DNA of 64,000 bases, from positions 1 to 64,000 of the forward strand of contig JAOARN010000020.1 in assembly GCA_025210485.1 (NCBI GenBank). Direction: 5' to 3'. Both the position numbers and the translations under genes were made by a program. Of this stretch, positions 18,797 through 27,597 are shown one piece after another. Below the pieces are notes generated by a model, which worked only from the letters and a program-made list of their open reading frames with translations, searched no databases and was not told the origin of the DNA. Position 1 is the first letter of the stretch. Each line of letters begins with the position of its first letter. The DNA comes from Marinifilaceae bacterium. GTDB lineage: Bacteria; Bacteroidota; Bacteroidia; Bacteroidales; Marinifilaceae.

Positions 18797-19993
18797 TTAA
18801 TAAATCATTTCTTCTCTAAAATTTTCGACAATAGAAGAGAACGAATTTGCTACAGACTGACCTAAACCACACTTGGCAGTTAATTTCATTGTTTCAGTCA
18901 GTTTCAATAATTTATCAAGATAAGATGTTGATCTCTCGCCACGCTTTACAGCCTTGATTCCCTTTAATAATTGTTGACAACCCACTCTACAAGGCGTACA
19001 TTGTCCACATGATTCTTCCTCAAAAAATTCGAGATAATTATTTAGGACATTATACATTGATCGCGAGCTATTAAATATCATCATAGAACCTCCCGTAGGA
19101 AGAGATATTCCTCTGAGTTTTCCCTGATATCCTATAGTAGTTTCAGCAAAGCGTTTGCGTGGTACCAAAAAGCCAGAAGCACCGCCCACCTGAACAGCCT
19201 TAGTATCGCCATCTCCAAAATCATCAACAAAATCCTGAACAGTCATACCTAGCTCCAGTTCGTAAATTCCTGGAATAGGCGTATCGCCAGACACCGAGAA
19301 AACCTTAGATCCTCTAGAATCTTGTACTCCTAAATCCCTGAATTTTTTTGCTCCATATTTAAAAATAGTATATGCATGCGCCAGTGTTTCAACATTATTA
19401 ATGACTGTAGGTTTTCCCATATAACCATTCAGTGTTGGGAAAGGCGGCTTATTACGAGGTTCACCTCTTTTGCCCTCCATAGATTCAAATAGAGCACTCT
19501 CTTCACCACATATATAGGCACCAGCCCCCATAAATATATCAACACTAAAATCTAAACCCAATTCATTTAAATTATCATGAAACTCTCGGAGCTTGGATCT
19601 TAATATAGGTATTAAAAAATGATACTCTCCCCTTAAATAAATATATCCTTGAGTGGCTCCAATGATAGAAGCACAAACAGCCATTCCTGCCAAAACCTTA
19701 TGCGAAACTCGTGACAATATTTCACGATCTTTGAATGTGCCAGGCTCACCTTCGTCAGCATTACAAATAACAAATTTTGACTCTGCTTGAATTTCAGAAG
19801 TCAATTTCCATTTTAATCCAGTTGGAAAACCTGCACCACCCCTGCCTTTTAGCCCCGAATTAATCATCTCATTCAGAATCTCTTCCTTTGGTTTTGCCAT
19901 AGTTTTACGTAGAATTTGCAAACAATCATCTTCATTTTTAAATATAAGATCGATTCTATGAAGTTGTTTTTTACTAATAGTTGATGTTACCAT
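18797..19993 (-). CDS. hydB: Hydrogenase NADH-binding subunit, short HydB (NuoF-like)
   Basis: A 398-residue NuoF-like flavoprotein that binds FMN and NADH and passes electrons to HydA. Visible motifs are the NADH-loop GLKGRGGAGFPTGLKW (about 48-63), ICNADEGEPGTFKDR, GAGAYICGEESAL, and the [4Fe-4S] site CGQCTPCRVGC near 329-339 with a later Cys. The protein ends about 25 residues after that last Cys. It has neither the N-terminal thioredoxin-like [2Fe-2S] domain nor the C-terminal two-cluster ferredoxin domain of HydB in electron-bifurcating hydrogenases such as that of Thermotoga, which is near 600 residues. This points to an NADH-dependent, non-bifurcating enzyme. The gene lies 35 bases before hydA. 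Confidence 0.94.
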   Translation of the reverse strand: MVTSTISKKQLHRIDLIFKNEDDCLQILRKTMAKPKEEILNEMINSGLKGRGGAGFPTGLKWKLTSEIQAESKFVICNADEGEPGTFKDREILSRVSHKVLAGMAVCASIIGATQGYIYLRGEYHFLIPILRSKLREFHDNLNELGLDFSVDIFMGAGAYICGEESALFESMEGKRGEPRNKPPFPTLNGYMGKPTVINNVETLAHAYTIFKYGAKKFRDLGVQDSRGSKVFSVSGDTPIPGIYELELGMTVQDFVDDFGDGDTKAVQVGGASGFLVPRKRFAETTIGYQGKLRGISLPTGGSMMIFNSSRSMYNVLNNYLEFFEEESCGQCTPCRVGCQQLLKGIKAVKRGERSTSYLDKLLKLTETMKLTAKCGLGQSVANSFSSIVENFREEMIY

Positions 19994-20080
19994 ACCGATT
20001 AGTATTAAAATGTGTGAGGGTAAAATAATTTAGCTAAGCTAGCTATTCGATATTCTGATCGAATACTGTGATTAATTAAG

Positions 20081-20551
20081 CTATTTGGCAGCCTTATAAT
20101 CTCGCAAGATGTCTATCACAGACTCTTTTGTCAAATTGGTATGAATGTCATGATTGACAAGCATTGCAGGTGCTTTGTGGCACAAACCAAGACAATTTGT
20201 TTGAAGCAGAGTAAATTTATTATCCTCTGTGGTTTCGCCTAGTTTGATTTTCAGAAAGTTTTCTATTGCCTGAATAATCTGATTCTTTCCTTTCATTGAA
20301 CAAGTAATAGTTTTGCATATGCGTATTACGTATTTACCTCGCTCTTGAGTGTCCAAAAAGGAATAGAAACTTGCTGTACCGTATACATCGGCTGCTGAGA
20401 TATCCATTTCTTTAGATATCTTAAGAATAGCTTCTTCAGAAAGAAATTTTTCCTGATCAACTACAGCATTTAAAATGGGTAATAAGTTTTCCCTATCCTT
20501 TCCATGTTCTGATACTAAATCATGAACTAATTTTTCAATATAATTCATCAT
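20081..20551 (-). CDS. hydC: Hydrogenase [2Fe-2S] subunit HydC (NuoE-like)
   Basis: A 156-residue NuoE-like thioredoxin-fold [2Fe-2S] protein. The ligands are C-x4-C in CKTITC and C-x3-C in CLGLC near the C-terminus, both intact. An N-terminal helical part (about 1-70) contains ISAADVYGTASFYSFL, typical of NuoE/HndA proteins. It is the first gene of the hydC-hydB-hydA operon. Palindromic sequences 130-180 bases upstream are candidate control sites. Confidence 0.95.
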   Translation of the reverse strand: MMNYIEKLVHDLVSEHGKDRENLLPILNAVVDQEKFLSEEAILKISKEMDISAADVYGTASFYSFLDTQERGKYVIRICKTITCSMKGKNQIIQAIENFLKIKLGETTEDNKFTLLQTNCLGLCHKAPAMLVNHDIHTNLTKESVIDILRDYKAAK

Positions 20552-20677
20552 ATAAATATTTAAGGTTTATTATTATCAGACTTTTATACAATATACTAAA
20601 TTTTAAGCTCAATAATACGGATCATCAATTTTCTAATTATCAAGTAAAAAGCTTAACAATAAAAACTAAAATAAATA

Positions 20678-20727
20678 GAATATTGTATTCATAAGAAATA
20701 TTAATGTTTTAGAATACAATATTGTAT
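20678..20727 (-). promoter_or_regulatory. Paired palindromic sites upstream of the hydrogenase operon
   Basis: ATACAATATTGTAT at 20714-20727 is a perfect 14-bp palindrome. GAATATTGTATTC at 20678-20690 repeats its AATATTGTAT core 39 bases away and is itself a dyad around TTG. The pair lies about 130-175 bases before hydC. It does not match the Rex operator TTGTTAA-N4-TTAACAA. A dimeric repressor binding twice is a reasonable inference. Confidence 0.45.
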
Positions 20728-20837
20728 GAATAAATGAATTTGAAATAAATTTTTGTTATCATAATATCATCTAATTTATAATTAGACTTTATTAATATTA
20801 TTTTTTGTGGTATAGTGTAGATTGGTCAATGAAAAAC

Positions 20838-21308
20838 AGAAAATGGGGACAGGATTTCAGGATTTACAGGATTTACAAATTTTCACTTTGACAAATTCCA
20901 AAATTGTTTTATAGTAGAAATACTTCAATAGAAAATGGGCAGTTAATTCCTATGCATATTATTATAAAAAAATAGAAAATAGAGACAGAATATCAGAATT
21001 TACAGGATTTTCAAAATTGAGAAATTCCAAAATTGTTTTATAGTAGAAATACTTCAATAGAAGACGGGGACTGAATTCTTGTGTATATTATTATAAAAAA
21101 ATAGAAAATGGAAACAGGATTTCAGGATTTACAGGATTTACATATTTTCAAAATTGAGAAATTTCAAAATTGTCTTATGGTAACGATACTTCAATAGAAA
21201 ATGGGCAGTTAATTCCTATGCATATTATTATAAAAAAATAGAAAATAGAGACAGAATATCAGAATTTACAGGATTTACATATTTTCAAAATTGAGAAATT
21301 TCAAAATT
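20838..21308. repeat. Higher-order tandem repeat with CAGGATTTA cores
   Basis: Three and a half units begin AGAAAAT at 20838, 20974, 21103 and 21240, with periods 136, 129 and 137. Units 1 and 3 share ACAGGATTTCAGGATTTACA; units 2 and 4 share GAGACAGAATATCAGAATTT. The true repeat is therefore a dimer of about 265 bp that was duplicated. Each unit contains a second, shorter segment starting ATAGAAAATGGG. Short CAGGATTTA iterations lie inside. No gene spans it, and there are no unique spacers as in a CRISPR array. Confidence 0.9.
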
Positions 21309-21348
21309 ATATTACTGAATATGATGACTCAAAATCAGCAAACAAAAA

Positions 21349-21380
21349 ACATGCATAAACTTAAAAAAATCTATGCATGT
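21349..21380 (-). terminator. Terminator after the 21410-22420 gene
   Basis: ACATGCATA (21349-21357) and TATGCATGT (21372-21380) form a perfect 9-bp stem. On the minus strand it is followed by TTTTTTG. It lies 30 bases beyond the stop codon. Confidence 0.75.
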
Positions 21381-21409
21381 TGATATTTGTAAATTACTAA
21401 ATAATAAAA

Positions 21410-22420
21410 TTATATTTCGGTTTCTACCACCTTTAGCCCATGAGAAATTAATTGATTTCTAATTGCAAGTTGCTTACTTATCTCTCCTGTACTATTACCT
21501 GATTTCTTGAAATACTCAATCGCTTTTGTATAATTACCTATAGCATAATAACATGCTCCAATATTATACAGAATTTCAGGAGTAGAACAAAGCTCCAACA
21601 TTGACTTATAAATTCTACCAGCCTGATGAGCTGCAGCAGGATTGGATCTTAATATTTTCTTAACTTCTTTTACTTTACTCTTAATTGCTTTTTTTGCTGA
21701 TTTATCAGAAATTTTCTTAATCCTCTTCATCCCAATAGAATTTTTCTGCAATCCAACACACAAAAACTGAGTAATATTAGGATTATTCACAATAGAATTT
21801 GCCAAAGAATTTATATTCATTTTTGAATCTATTTCACCTTTTTTCTCGATTGTAGAATTTTTTTCATCATTCATTTTTTTACTTAAATCTCTTGTCAATA
21901 AAACTTTCCCAGCCATGTCTATTAATTCAAGCTTTCCAGAAAATCCGTATTCTTGCGACTGTTTAAAGATATAATAATGCGCGTACATTGGTATAACTTT
22001 AACATCCTCGCCTCCATCTGCATTTTTAGTTCTTACGCCATCTTTTTTTTGCACATATAATTTTTTTGTTGACTGAGAAGTTTGTTTTTCTCCGATATTA
22101 TAGGAATAACGACCCGAGATAATATGTGTAGCCTCAGATTTATTATCCACTATAGTATATAAATTTCTACTTACCCAAGGAATTATATTTTTAATATTGG
22201 CAGTATAATCATTTGTAAGCTGATTTTTCAATTGAGCCTTAATACTCTCATTAAATTTTGTAAGTTTATCAGGGCTTGACGATTTAAAATCATCAATATA
22301 AATTTTTGAGCCTGCAGGCAAGCTATATTCTGGCATTACTAATTTATAGGTGTTTAATTTCTGTGCATTTAAGTTTCCTATAAAGAATACAGCAATAACT
22401 AATAATATATAATTTTTCAT
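21410..22420 (-). CDS. Secreted protein with C-terminal TPR-like repeat
   Basis: A 336-residue protein with a signal peptide ending near LNAQ (about 1-19). The N-terminal part contains GSKIYIDDFKSS, in the style of periplasmic proteins that open with an integrity or ParB-like beta strand. The C-terminal 70 residues read as a TPR-like pair of helices: PEILYNIGACYYAIGNYTKAIEYF (first 20 shown by YNIGACYYAIGNYTKAIEYF). It ends HGLKVVETEI. A degraded copy of this last motif is found 1.8 kb away at 23212. The function is unknown; an envelope assembly or stress role is possible. It lies 24 bases after the gene ending at 22445 and probably shares its transcript. Confidence 0.8.
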   Translation of the reverse strand: MKNYILLVIAVFFIGNLNAQKLNTYKLVMPEYSLPAGSKIYIDDFKSSSPDKLTKFNESIKAQLKNQLTNDYTANIKNIIPWVSRNLYTIVDNKSEATHIISGRYSYNIGEKQTSQSTKKLYVQKKDGVRTKNADGGEDVKVIPMYAHYYIFKQSQEYGFSGKLELIDMAGKVLLTRDLSKKMNDEKNSTIEKKGEIDSKMNINSLANSIVNNPNITQFLCVGLQKNSIGMKRIKKISDKSAKKAIKSKVKEVKKILRSNPAAAHQAGRIYKSMLELCSTPEILYNIGACYYAIGNYTKAIEYFKKSGNSTGEISKQLAIRNQLISHGLKVVETEI

Positions 22421-22444
22421 AATTTCTTCTTTTTGATATTAATC

Positions 22445-23041
22445 TTAAATTTGTTTCTTTAGGTATTTATCGACAATAATATTTGAACCTGTGTCTACCA
22501 AGATTAATTTTATTTTATTACATCCATATATTCTCTGTTTCATTATCAGATAGTCATGTGGCTTCTCATCTTTAGGAATAGCAAATTGTATAAATTTTGA
22601 TTTATCACCACCTTGACTTTCATAAAATCCTGCCGCATTTTTTACTGGGACTACAGCTTTCTGATAATAAGCATCACTCATCTTTACTAATTTATTATTG
22701 GAATATCCAACCCTAAAGCCAAATTTTTCGTTCCCTTTGATGCAATGTACTGTTTCAGGTTCGTTATATCTGAAACATTCATTTTCGCTACCAAATCTAG
22801 TAAACCTAAATTTTGGATATTTTTTACAATTTTCAGGATTAAATTTATCCATAAAGAAATTCCCATTTGAATCTATATTGATAACTCCTTTATCATTTCC
22901 AGCATCATCGCACAACACAATATTATATGCAATTTCTTTCCAACATCCCAATACAACAAAATCACTCTGTGCATTAGCAGTAAAAGAACTGAGCCCTGCT
23001 AATAGCATCAGAACTAGGCAAAATCTTAAATTCTTTTTCAT
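22445..23041 (-). CDS. Secreted hypothetical protein
   Basis: A 198-residue protein with a signal peptide ending near TANAQ (about 1-25) and no lipobox. The rest is soluble, with several Cys residues (C33, C44 and others) that could form disulfides. No family motif is recognised. It is the first gene of a probable two-gene unit with the TPR-like protein ending at 21410. Upstream lies a terminator for an older, now decayed gene. A secreted binding or envelope protein is all that can be said. Confidence 0.75.
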   Translation of the reverse strand: MKKNLRFCLVLMLLAGLSSFTANAQSDFVVLGCWKEIAYNIVLCDDAGNDKGVINIDSNGNFFMDKFNPENCKKYPKFRFTRFGSENECFRYNEPETVHCIKGNEKFGFRVGYSNNKLVKMSDAYYQKAVVPVKNAAGFYESQGGDKSKFIQFAIPKDEKPHDYLIMKQRIYGCNKIKLILVDTGSNIIVDKYLKKQI

Positions 23042-23147
23042 AATACTTATTTTTTATAAACAATGTGTGAATATTGGTATTAGTTGTATGTCAATTTTAA
23101 TTTTGAAAAAAAATCACAAAAAAGACACTTAATTCTCTGATACTAAA

Positions 23148-23180
23148 AAAGGCATAAGTCCAAAATGAACATATGCCTTT
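23148..23180 (-). terminator. Terminator that serves only a relic gene
   Basis: AAAGGCATA and TATGCCTTT pair perfectly, and on the minus strand TTTTTTAG follows. It lies just after the relic stop codon at 23212 and about 100 bases before the next live gene. This suggests that a real gene once ended here. Confidence 0.7.
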
Positions 23181-23211
23181 ACTAAATTTACAATTTATCT
23201 ATATCTGATAG

Positions 23212-23400
23212 TTAAATCTCAGTTTCAGAGACCTTAAGTCCCAAACTTGCTAATTTTTTTCTATTATTAATATTCTAGGTAATTGTTTTAGTTTCCAATA
23301 CTTCGTTACATTTTAGGCAGCAATAGTCCCAAATTCTCTAAGCTTGCTTATTACCTTTACTTTATATTTCTCTTAAATTCGGGTTTATCCCAAACGAAGA
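23212..23400 (-). pseudogene. Decayed 3' ends of paralogues of the 21410-22420 gene
   Basis: On the minus strand, the codons before the stop at 23212-23214 read RKKLASLGLKVSETEI. The live neighbour ends NQLISHGLKVVETEI, so this is a clear homologous tail. Two more stops upstream carry weaker versions: LENLGLLLPKM before 23306-23308 and LSSFGINPNLREI before 23362-23364. In-frame stops and frame changes separate them. The likely history is repeated duplication and decay of one gene family. Confidence 0.5.
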
Positions 23401-23556
23401 TAAAAATCTTATTAGCTGTAAATCATTACAGTATCTAGTTTTTATATCCGCCATCAAGAAAGCTACTTTGTTTTTTATAGGTATGCTTAACCAATAAGAA
23501 ATCTTCGCAATATTTATTGATGTAAGTGATATATTAAAGTGAAAATTTAAGCAAAA

Positions 23557-23586
23557 AAAATCCCACAAATTTCTCTGTGGGATTTT
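23557..23586 (-). terminator. trmD terminator
   Basis: AAAATCCCACA and TGTGGGATTTT form a perfect 11-bp stem followed on the minus strand by a T-run. It begins 3 bases after the trmD stop codon. Confidence 0.85.
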
Positions 23587-23589
23587 CGA

Positions 23590-24270
23590 TTATTTTTTCT
23601 CTAACAAATCAGGTCTTAGTAACTTTGTGCGCTCCAATGCTTGTTGTTCTTGCCATTCGTGAACTTTTTTATGATCCCCAGATAGTAATATATCTGGCAC
23701 CCTCATTCCGTCATATTCGGCTGGTCGGGTATATACAGGAGGAGCTAATAAATTATCCTGAAAAGAATCTGATAGTGCCGAAGTTTCATCATTGATAGCC
23801 CCTGGTATCAATCTTACCACACTATCTACAATTACACATGCAGCAAGTTCACCCCCTGTTAAAACATAATCCCCTATTGATATTTCTTTTGTAATATATC
23901 TTTCGCGTATTCGATGGTCAATACCTTTATAGTGACCACACAATATCATAATATTACCATACATAGACATCGAATTTGCCATAGCTTGATCTAGAGTTCC
24001 ACCATCAGGACTAGTATAAATAATTTCGTCATACTCACGCTCTTTTAGCAATTTTTCGATCAGTTTTGCTACTGGTTGAATTTTTATTACCATCCCAGCA
24101 CCTCCACCAAATTGATAATCATCTACTCTTTTATGTTTATCTTCTGAGTAATCTCTTATATTATGAATATGAATCTCTACAATTCCTTTATCCTTAGCTC
24201 GCTTAATTATAGAATGATTTAATGGACTTTCTAATAAATCAGGAACTACACTCAATATATCTATACGCAT
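23590..24270 (-). CDS. trmD: tRNA (guanine37-N1)-methyltransferase TrmD
   Basis: A 226-residue SPOUT methyltransferase that makes m1G37 in tRNAs reading CNN codons and so prevents frameshifting. The motifs are [11 protein letters not shown] (50-60), CGHYKGID (111-118) and the deep trefoil-knot loop [13 protein letters not shown] (131-143), followed by the C-terminal tRNA-binding domain. Length is normal. In many bacteria trmD is linked to rpsP, rimM and rplS. Here it stands alone with its own terminator, as often in Bacteroidota. Confidence 0.97.
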   Translation of the reverse strand: MRIDILSVVPDLLESPLNHSIIKRAKDKGIVEIHIHNIRDYSEDKHKRVDDYQFGGGAGMVIKIQPVAKLIEKLLKEREYDEIIYTSPDGGTLDQAMANSMSMYGNIMILCGHYKGIDHRIRERYITKEISIGDYVLTGGELAACVIVDSVVRLIPGAINDETSALSDSFQDNLLAPPVYTRPAEYDGMRVPDILLSGDHKKVHEWQEQQALERTKLLRPDLLEKK

Positions 24271-24378
24271 AATGTGGTCTTAGTTTTAATACTTCTTAAT
24301 TTCAGCTTACAAAAATACAATATTTTTTCACTTATATAATTGACACATGAATCTGTAGATAATTTAAAGCAAAAAAAA

Positions 24379-24404
24379 GAGTTAATACCAGATGTATTAA
24401 CTCT
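24379..24404 (-). terminator. Terminator of the 24427-25668 gene
   Basis: AGAGTTAATAC and GTATTAACTCT form a perfect 11-bp stem with a four-base loop. A run of eight T follows on the minus strand. It lies 23 bases after the stop codon. Confidence 0.85.
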
Positions 24405-24426
24405 AATAATATCTTTAAAATTCCAA

Positions 24427-25668
24427 TTATTTATATTTTCTTTTAACGAACCACGCTTCAAATAAGCTAAATTGTAAGCTTAGTTTTGCATAATCTTCTC
24501 GTATATTATAATTGTCTAATGTTCCTCTTTGTCCAAATTCCAATGCTACATTTATTTGACCTTTTCCTTTCGACATTGGTATTCCAAGTCCCAAACTTAT
24601 AGCCTTATCGGTTATATCTTCTCCATTAACACGAACATAACCTGTGTCGTAAAATGCACCGAATCTGTAGCTTAACTTTTTAAAGAAACTAGTTGCAAAT
24701 CCATCAACATTTGGATTATAATTAACACCAATACTATATCTATCTCTATCTATATACTGATGATTTGTGGTTTTTCTTTGAAAAAAATGTTTTGCATCTT
24801 TCCACATTTCTTTATTATAATCCATTCCAACCCATACTTGTTTTGTTGAGAATCCCAAACCTGCACCAAATGATTCAGGTACATCAAAGTTAACATGTCC
24901 CATCGTTCTATCCTTAACAGTTATTCCAGAACTAATGATTTCATTCTTTTCTTTGACTCTCATTGATTGTTTTGGCTGATATGTTCCTGCTAAATTTAGC
25001 TTCAATTTAGAATTAATAGGCTGTGAAAATTGCAATCCAAAGTTTGCATACAATCCAGTGGTTGAGTATTTGCTCTCATCCGAATTATAATTAGTACCAA
25101 CACCTACAGTCTCTATCGAATTTGATGTTCCAAACATAAACATTCCATTTACACCTAAGGCTAAATTATCCGTAATATTTACGGCATTCGAAAAAACCAA
25201 CTGATTTAGACCACCAGTACCTTTGTAGGAATACTGTACAACTGTATTATCTATTAATTGCACCTGCGATATTTCATATCCAATATTTGAATATGGCTGA
25301 ACAATAAATGCAAAAGAATAATGTTTCGAGGCTCTACATCCAAATGACAAATGTGTGAAATTATTATCATGAAATGAATCCTTGTCATTTGTTTGCTCTA
25401 GCTGAGTATATTTTGAACTTAATCCAATATTAAATATAAATCTCATGCTATCTAATCCCGAAAGCGATGCAGGATTATACGAATTTATATAACCATAGTC
25501 CTTATAGGTAAGACTTGCACCACCCATACCAACAGATTTTGCATTACCTCCGTTAAATAGTTCTCCTAAACCTAATCGTGAATAAGGTGAAGATGTATTA
25601 TTTTGGGAATATGTATTAGTGGAAACAAAAAGTACTAAAGTAAATATTGCTAATAATATTTTTCTCAT
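24427..25668 (-). CDS. Outer-membrane beta-barrel protein, FadL-like
   Basis: A 413-residue protein with a signal peptide ending near NTYSQ (about 1-21). It starts with the pattern SSPYSRLGLGELFNGG and SVGMGGASLTYKD, then INSYNPASL, which is seen in Bacteroidota OmpP1/FadL/PorV-like barrels. The rest alternates hydrophobic and polar residues as in a beta-barrel. The substrate is unknown. It lies 40 bases after the DUF4270 gene and is very probably co-transcribed with it, a frequent pairing in this phylum. Confidence 0.8.
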   Translation of the reverse strand: MRKILLAIFTLVLFVSTNTYSQNNTSSPYSRLGLGELFNGGNAKSVGMGGASLTYKDYGYINSYNPASLSGLDSMRFIFNIGLSSKYTQLEQTNDKDSFHDNNFTHLSFGCRASKHYSFAFIVQPYSNIGYEISQVQLIDNTVVQYSYKGTGGLNQLVFSNAVNITDNLALGVNGMFMFGTSNSIETVGVGTNYNSDESKYSTTGLYANFGLQFSQPINSKLKLNLAGTYQPKQSMRVKEKNEIISSGITVKDRTMGHVNFDVPESFGAGLGFSTKQVWVGMDYNKEMWKDAKHFFQRKTTNHQYIDRDRYSIGVNYNPNVDGFATSFFKKLSYRFGAFYDTGYVRVNGEDITDKAISLGLGIPMSKGKGQINVALEFGQRGTLDNYNIREDYAKLSLQFSLFEAWFVKRKYK

Positions 25669-25708
25669 TATATATTTATTTTGGGATTTGGGATATTATT
25701 TCTTTTTA

Positions 25709-27124
25709 TTAATTCTGAGCTGCAAGAACAAGCTTAAGTTTTATTCTTCTATCCGAATCTTTTCTATTGTCAAGTATTAGTCTTTCCAAATTCAATGCAT
25801 CTGTGAAACTTATCTCCAAACCATCTGTTTCTACACTCTGGTTTTCTTTATAAATTTGTTGAGTTACATAGTTTGTAATATCGTATGAGATATATGATTC
25901 CGATTCTGTAAACTTATCATAAACCCAAGCTCCTCTAATAGCTGTACTAGAACCATCAACCACAGAACCAACAACAATATTATCCTCATTCAACTGACTA
26001 AATGCTAAACTCACATTAGTAGGCAAATGAGTTTCATCATTAAAACTATCCTCAAGTGGATAAACTAATAACTCAGCCTTAAGAACTGTATTACTTGTGC
26101 CAACATCCCTGTATGAAGAAAGATATGGGAAAACTAATTTGGTCGAAAGCCCTACCCCATTTTGAATAAATGCCAAATTGTTAGTTTCTGTTGTACTTAC
26201 ATCCACTTTCTGATCTGAAAGCTTGTCAATATTATTTTTAGGATTCTCTATTTCGAAGTTCGAAAAACTGATAGATGGATTAAACTTTAATTCCAAAGTT
26301 CTATATTTTACACCATCATCATAAAAAGTATCATTACCCCTGTAATAAATGATAATTCGAGCCGAAGAATTAGCATCGTTTAAAAAATTGAAAATACATG
26401 AATTATCATCATCCTTAGGAACAATGGCAAATCCTTTTAACTTTTCTTTCCACAAGGTACTTTTTGTAAAAATTGTTTCACGACTAGGAGTAACAAATCC
26501 ATTCTCTATCAAAGCCTCTTCAATAAAAGGATCAGCAAAACTTTTGTCTATTGGGAATCTATACTCATATGCAGCAGTTCCAGCATAATTTTTACGATTG
26601 GGTTTTACATCAATGCTAAAACTAAAACTTGGATCAGCTTTATAAGGAAGTTTATCAATGTTTTTATATGTCACATCTCCCTCTTTCAAGCTATTATCAT
26701 TAGGATCCATATCCTCAGTTATAGTATGAAAACCAAAATGTGCAGTTTTTAATGTATCTCCATAATAGCGAGTTCCAATACTAGCAACAAATACAACCGA
26801 GTCAATTATGGTTTCATCATCAATACTAGATATACTTGAAGTGCCCATATATGCAAGTCTAGTATAAGTTGTTGCTTTAATATCACCAATATACGGATCT
26901 TCGTACCTACCAATAATTAACTGACCGCTAGATTGAGTTTGAATCGAATCTTTAATAACTGTCGATGCTTTGATACTAACTGTATCTGTAATAATAACAT
27001 TAGTAGAAGGTTTTACTAAATTATCCCCAACATCATGTAATTCAAAACTATCACTATTACATGAAATTACAGCAAACACACTTAATATAATGCTCAGGAA
27101 AAGGTAACAAGATCTTTGGCGCAT
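25709..27124 (-). CDS. DUF4270 family lipoprotein
   Basis: A 471-residue lipoprotein with lipobox VISC, so C22 is lipidated. The DUF4270 hallmarks follow: DVGDNLVKPSTNV near 31-43, SGQLIIGRYEDPYIGDIKAT near 65-84, and a long beta-rich body. Members are surface or periplasmic lipoproteins of unknown function that are often next to Kelch proteins and an outer-membrane barrel, exactly as here. The divergent Kelch genes start 470 bases away. The start is supported by the signal sequence right after it. Confidence 0.88.
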   Translation of the reverse strand: MRQRSCYLFLSIILSVFAVISCNSDSFELHDVGDNLVKPSTNVIITDTVSIKASTVIKDSIQTQSSGQLIIGRYEDPYIGDIKATTYTRLAYMGTSSISSIDDETIIDSVVFVASIGTRYYGDTLKTAHFGFHTITEDMDPNDNSLKEGDVTYKNIDKLPYKADPSFSFSIDVKPNRKNYAGTAAYEYRFPIDKSFADPFIEEALIENGFVTPSRETIFTKSTLWKEKLKGFAIVPKDDDNSCIFNFLNDANSSARIIIYYRGNDTFYDDGVKYRTLELKFNPSISFSNFEIENPKNNIDKLSDQKVDVSTTETNNLAFIQNGVGLSTKLVFPYLSSYRDVGTSNTVLKAELLVYPLEDSFNDETHLPTNVSLAFSQLNEDNIVVGSVVDGSSTAIRGAWVYDKFTESESYISYDITNYVTQQIYKENQSVETDGLEISFTDALNLERLILDNRKDSDRRIKLKLVLAAQN

Positions 27125-27477
27125 ATTTTAGTATAATAAATTAAAATTAATGATTATTTCAATAGTGCAACATTGGCTATTGCGGATAAACAATGTTATC
27201 TCTATTTAAAAAAAAGCAACCAAATATACACAAATTTAGATACCATACAATAAAATCTTTGCAAATCATAAAATTATTTAGTTCGCTTAGAAAATACCTT
27301 GATGATGCACAAATGTAGCTAAAATAAAATAAAGACATCAAAGCCTTTAAGAATTGTTAACTTTTTTCAATACAATTCTTTCCATTCCTTAAACTCTTGT
27401 TTAATTTTTGTAAATCAATAATATTATGTAATATTTCTAAATTAAGGAAAATTAACAAGCTTTTATTGCTTAATTGT
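27125..27477. other. Divergent promoter region
   Basis: A gap of about 350 bases between the DUF4270 gene and the Kelch promoter. It should hold the minus-strand promoter for the DUF4270-barrel unit. No gene or clear signal was seen. Confidence 0.35.
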
Positions 27478-27506
27478 TTTGAGATATTGAAATATGTTTA
27501 TATTTG
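27478..27506 (+). promoter_or_regulatory. Promoter of the Kelch genes
   Basis: TTTG at 27478-27481, 17 bases, then TATATTTG at 27499-27506 match the Bacteroidota vegetative promoter in both boxes and spacing. The start would be near 27513, giving a leader of about 85 bases. Confidence 0.65.
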
Positions 27507-27597
27507 TGCTTTGTGAAAAAGTTTATACAAAGAAAAACAAGTCTGCACTTTTTCTTAATTATGAATATTAATCTTAAAATTAGTAAAAATATTACAT

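Larger units (their letters stand above)
23042..23589. other. Relic region between trmD and the secreted-protein pair
   Basis: No intact gene is accepted here. The stretch holds a terminator at 23148-23180, degraded 3' ends at 23212-23400, and the trmD terminator at 23557-23586. A 68-codon minus-strand frame ending at 23362 exists, but only its last residues resemble the nearby relics. Confidence 0.5.

Noticed and set aside
20838-21308. CRISPR-like array
   Set aside because: Units of about 130 bp adjoin each other without unique spacers, and no cas genes are nearby. It is a tandem satellite-type repeat.
23362-23568. 68-codon minus-strand frame as a gene
   Set aside because: There is no start context, signal or family resemblance apart from a weak tail motif. 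It overlaps the relic region and is better read as decayed sequence.
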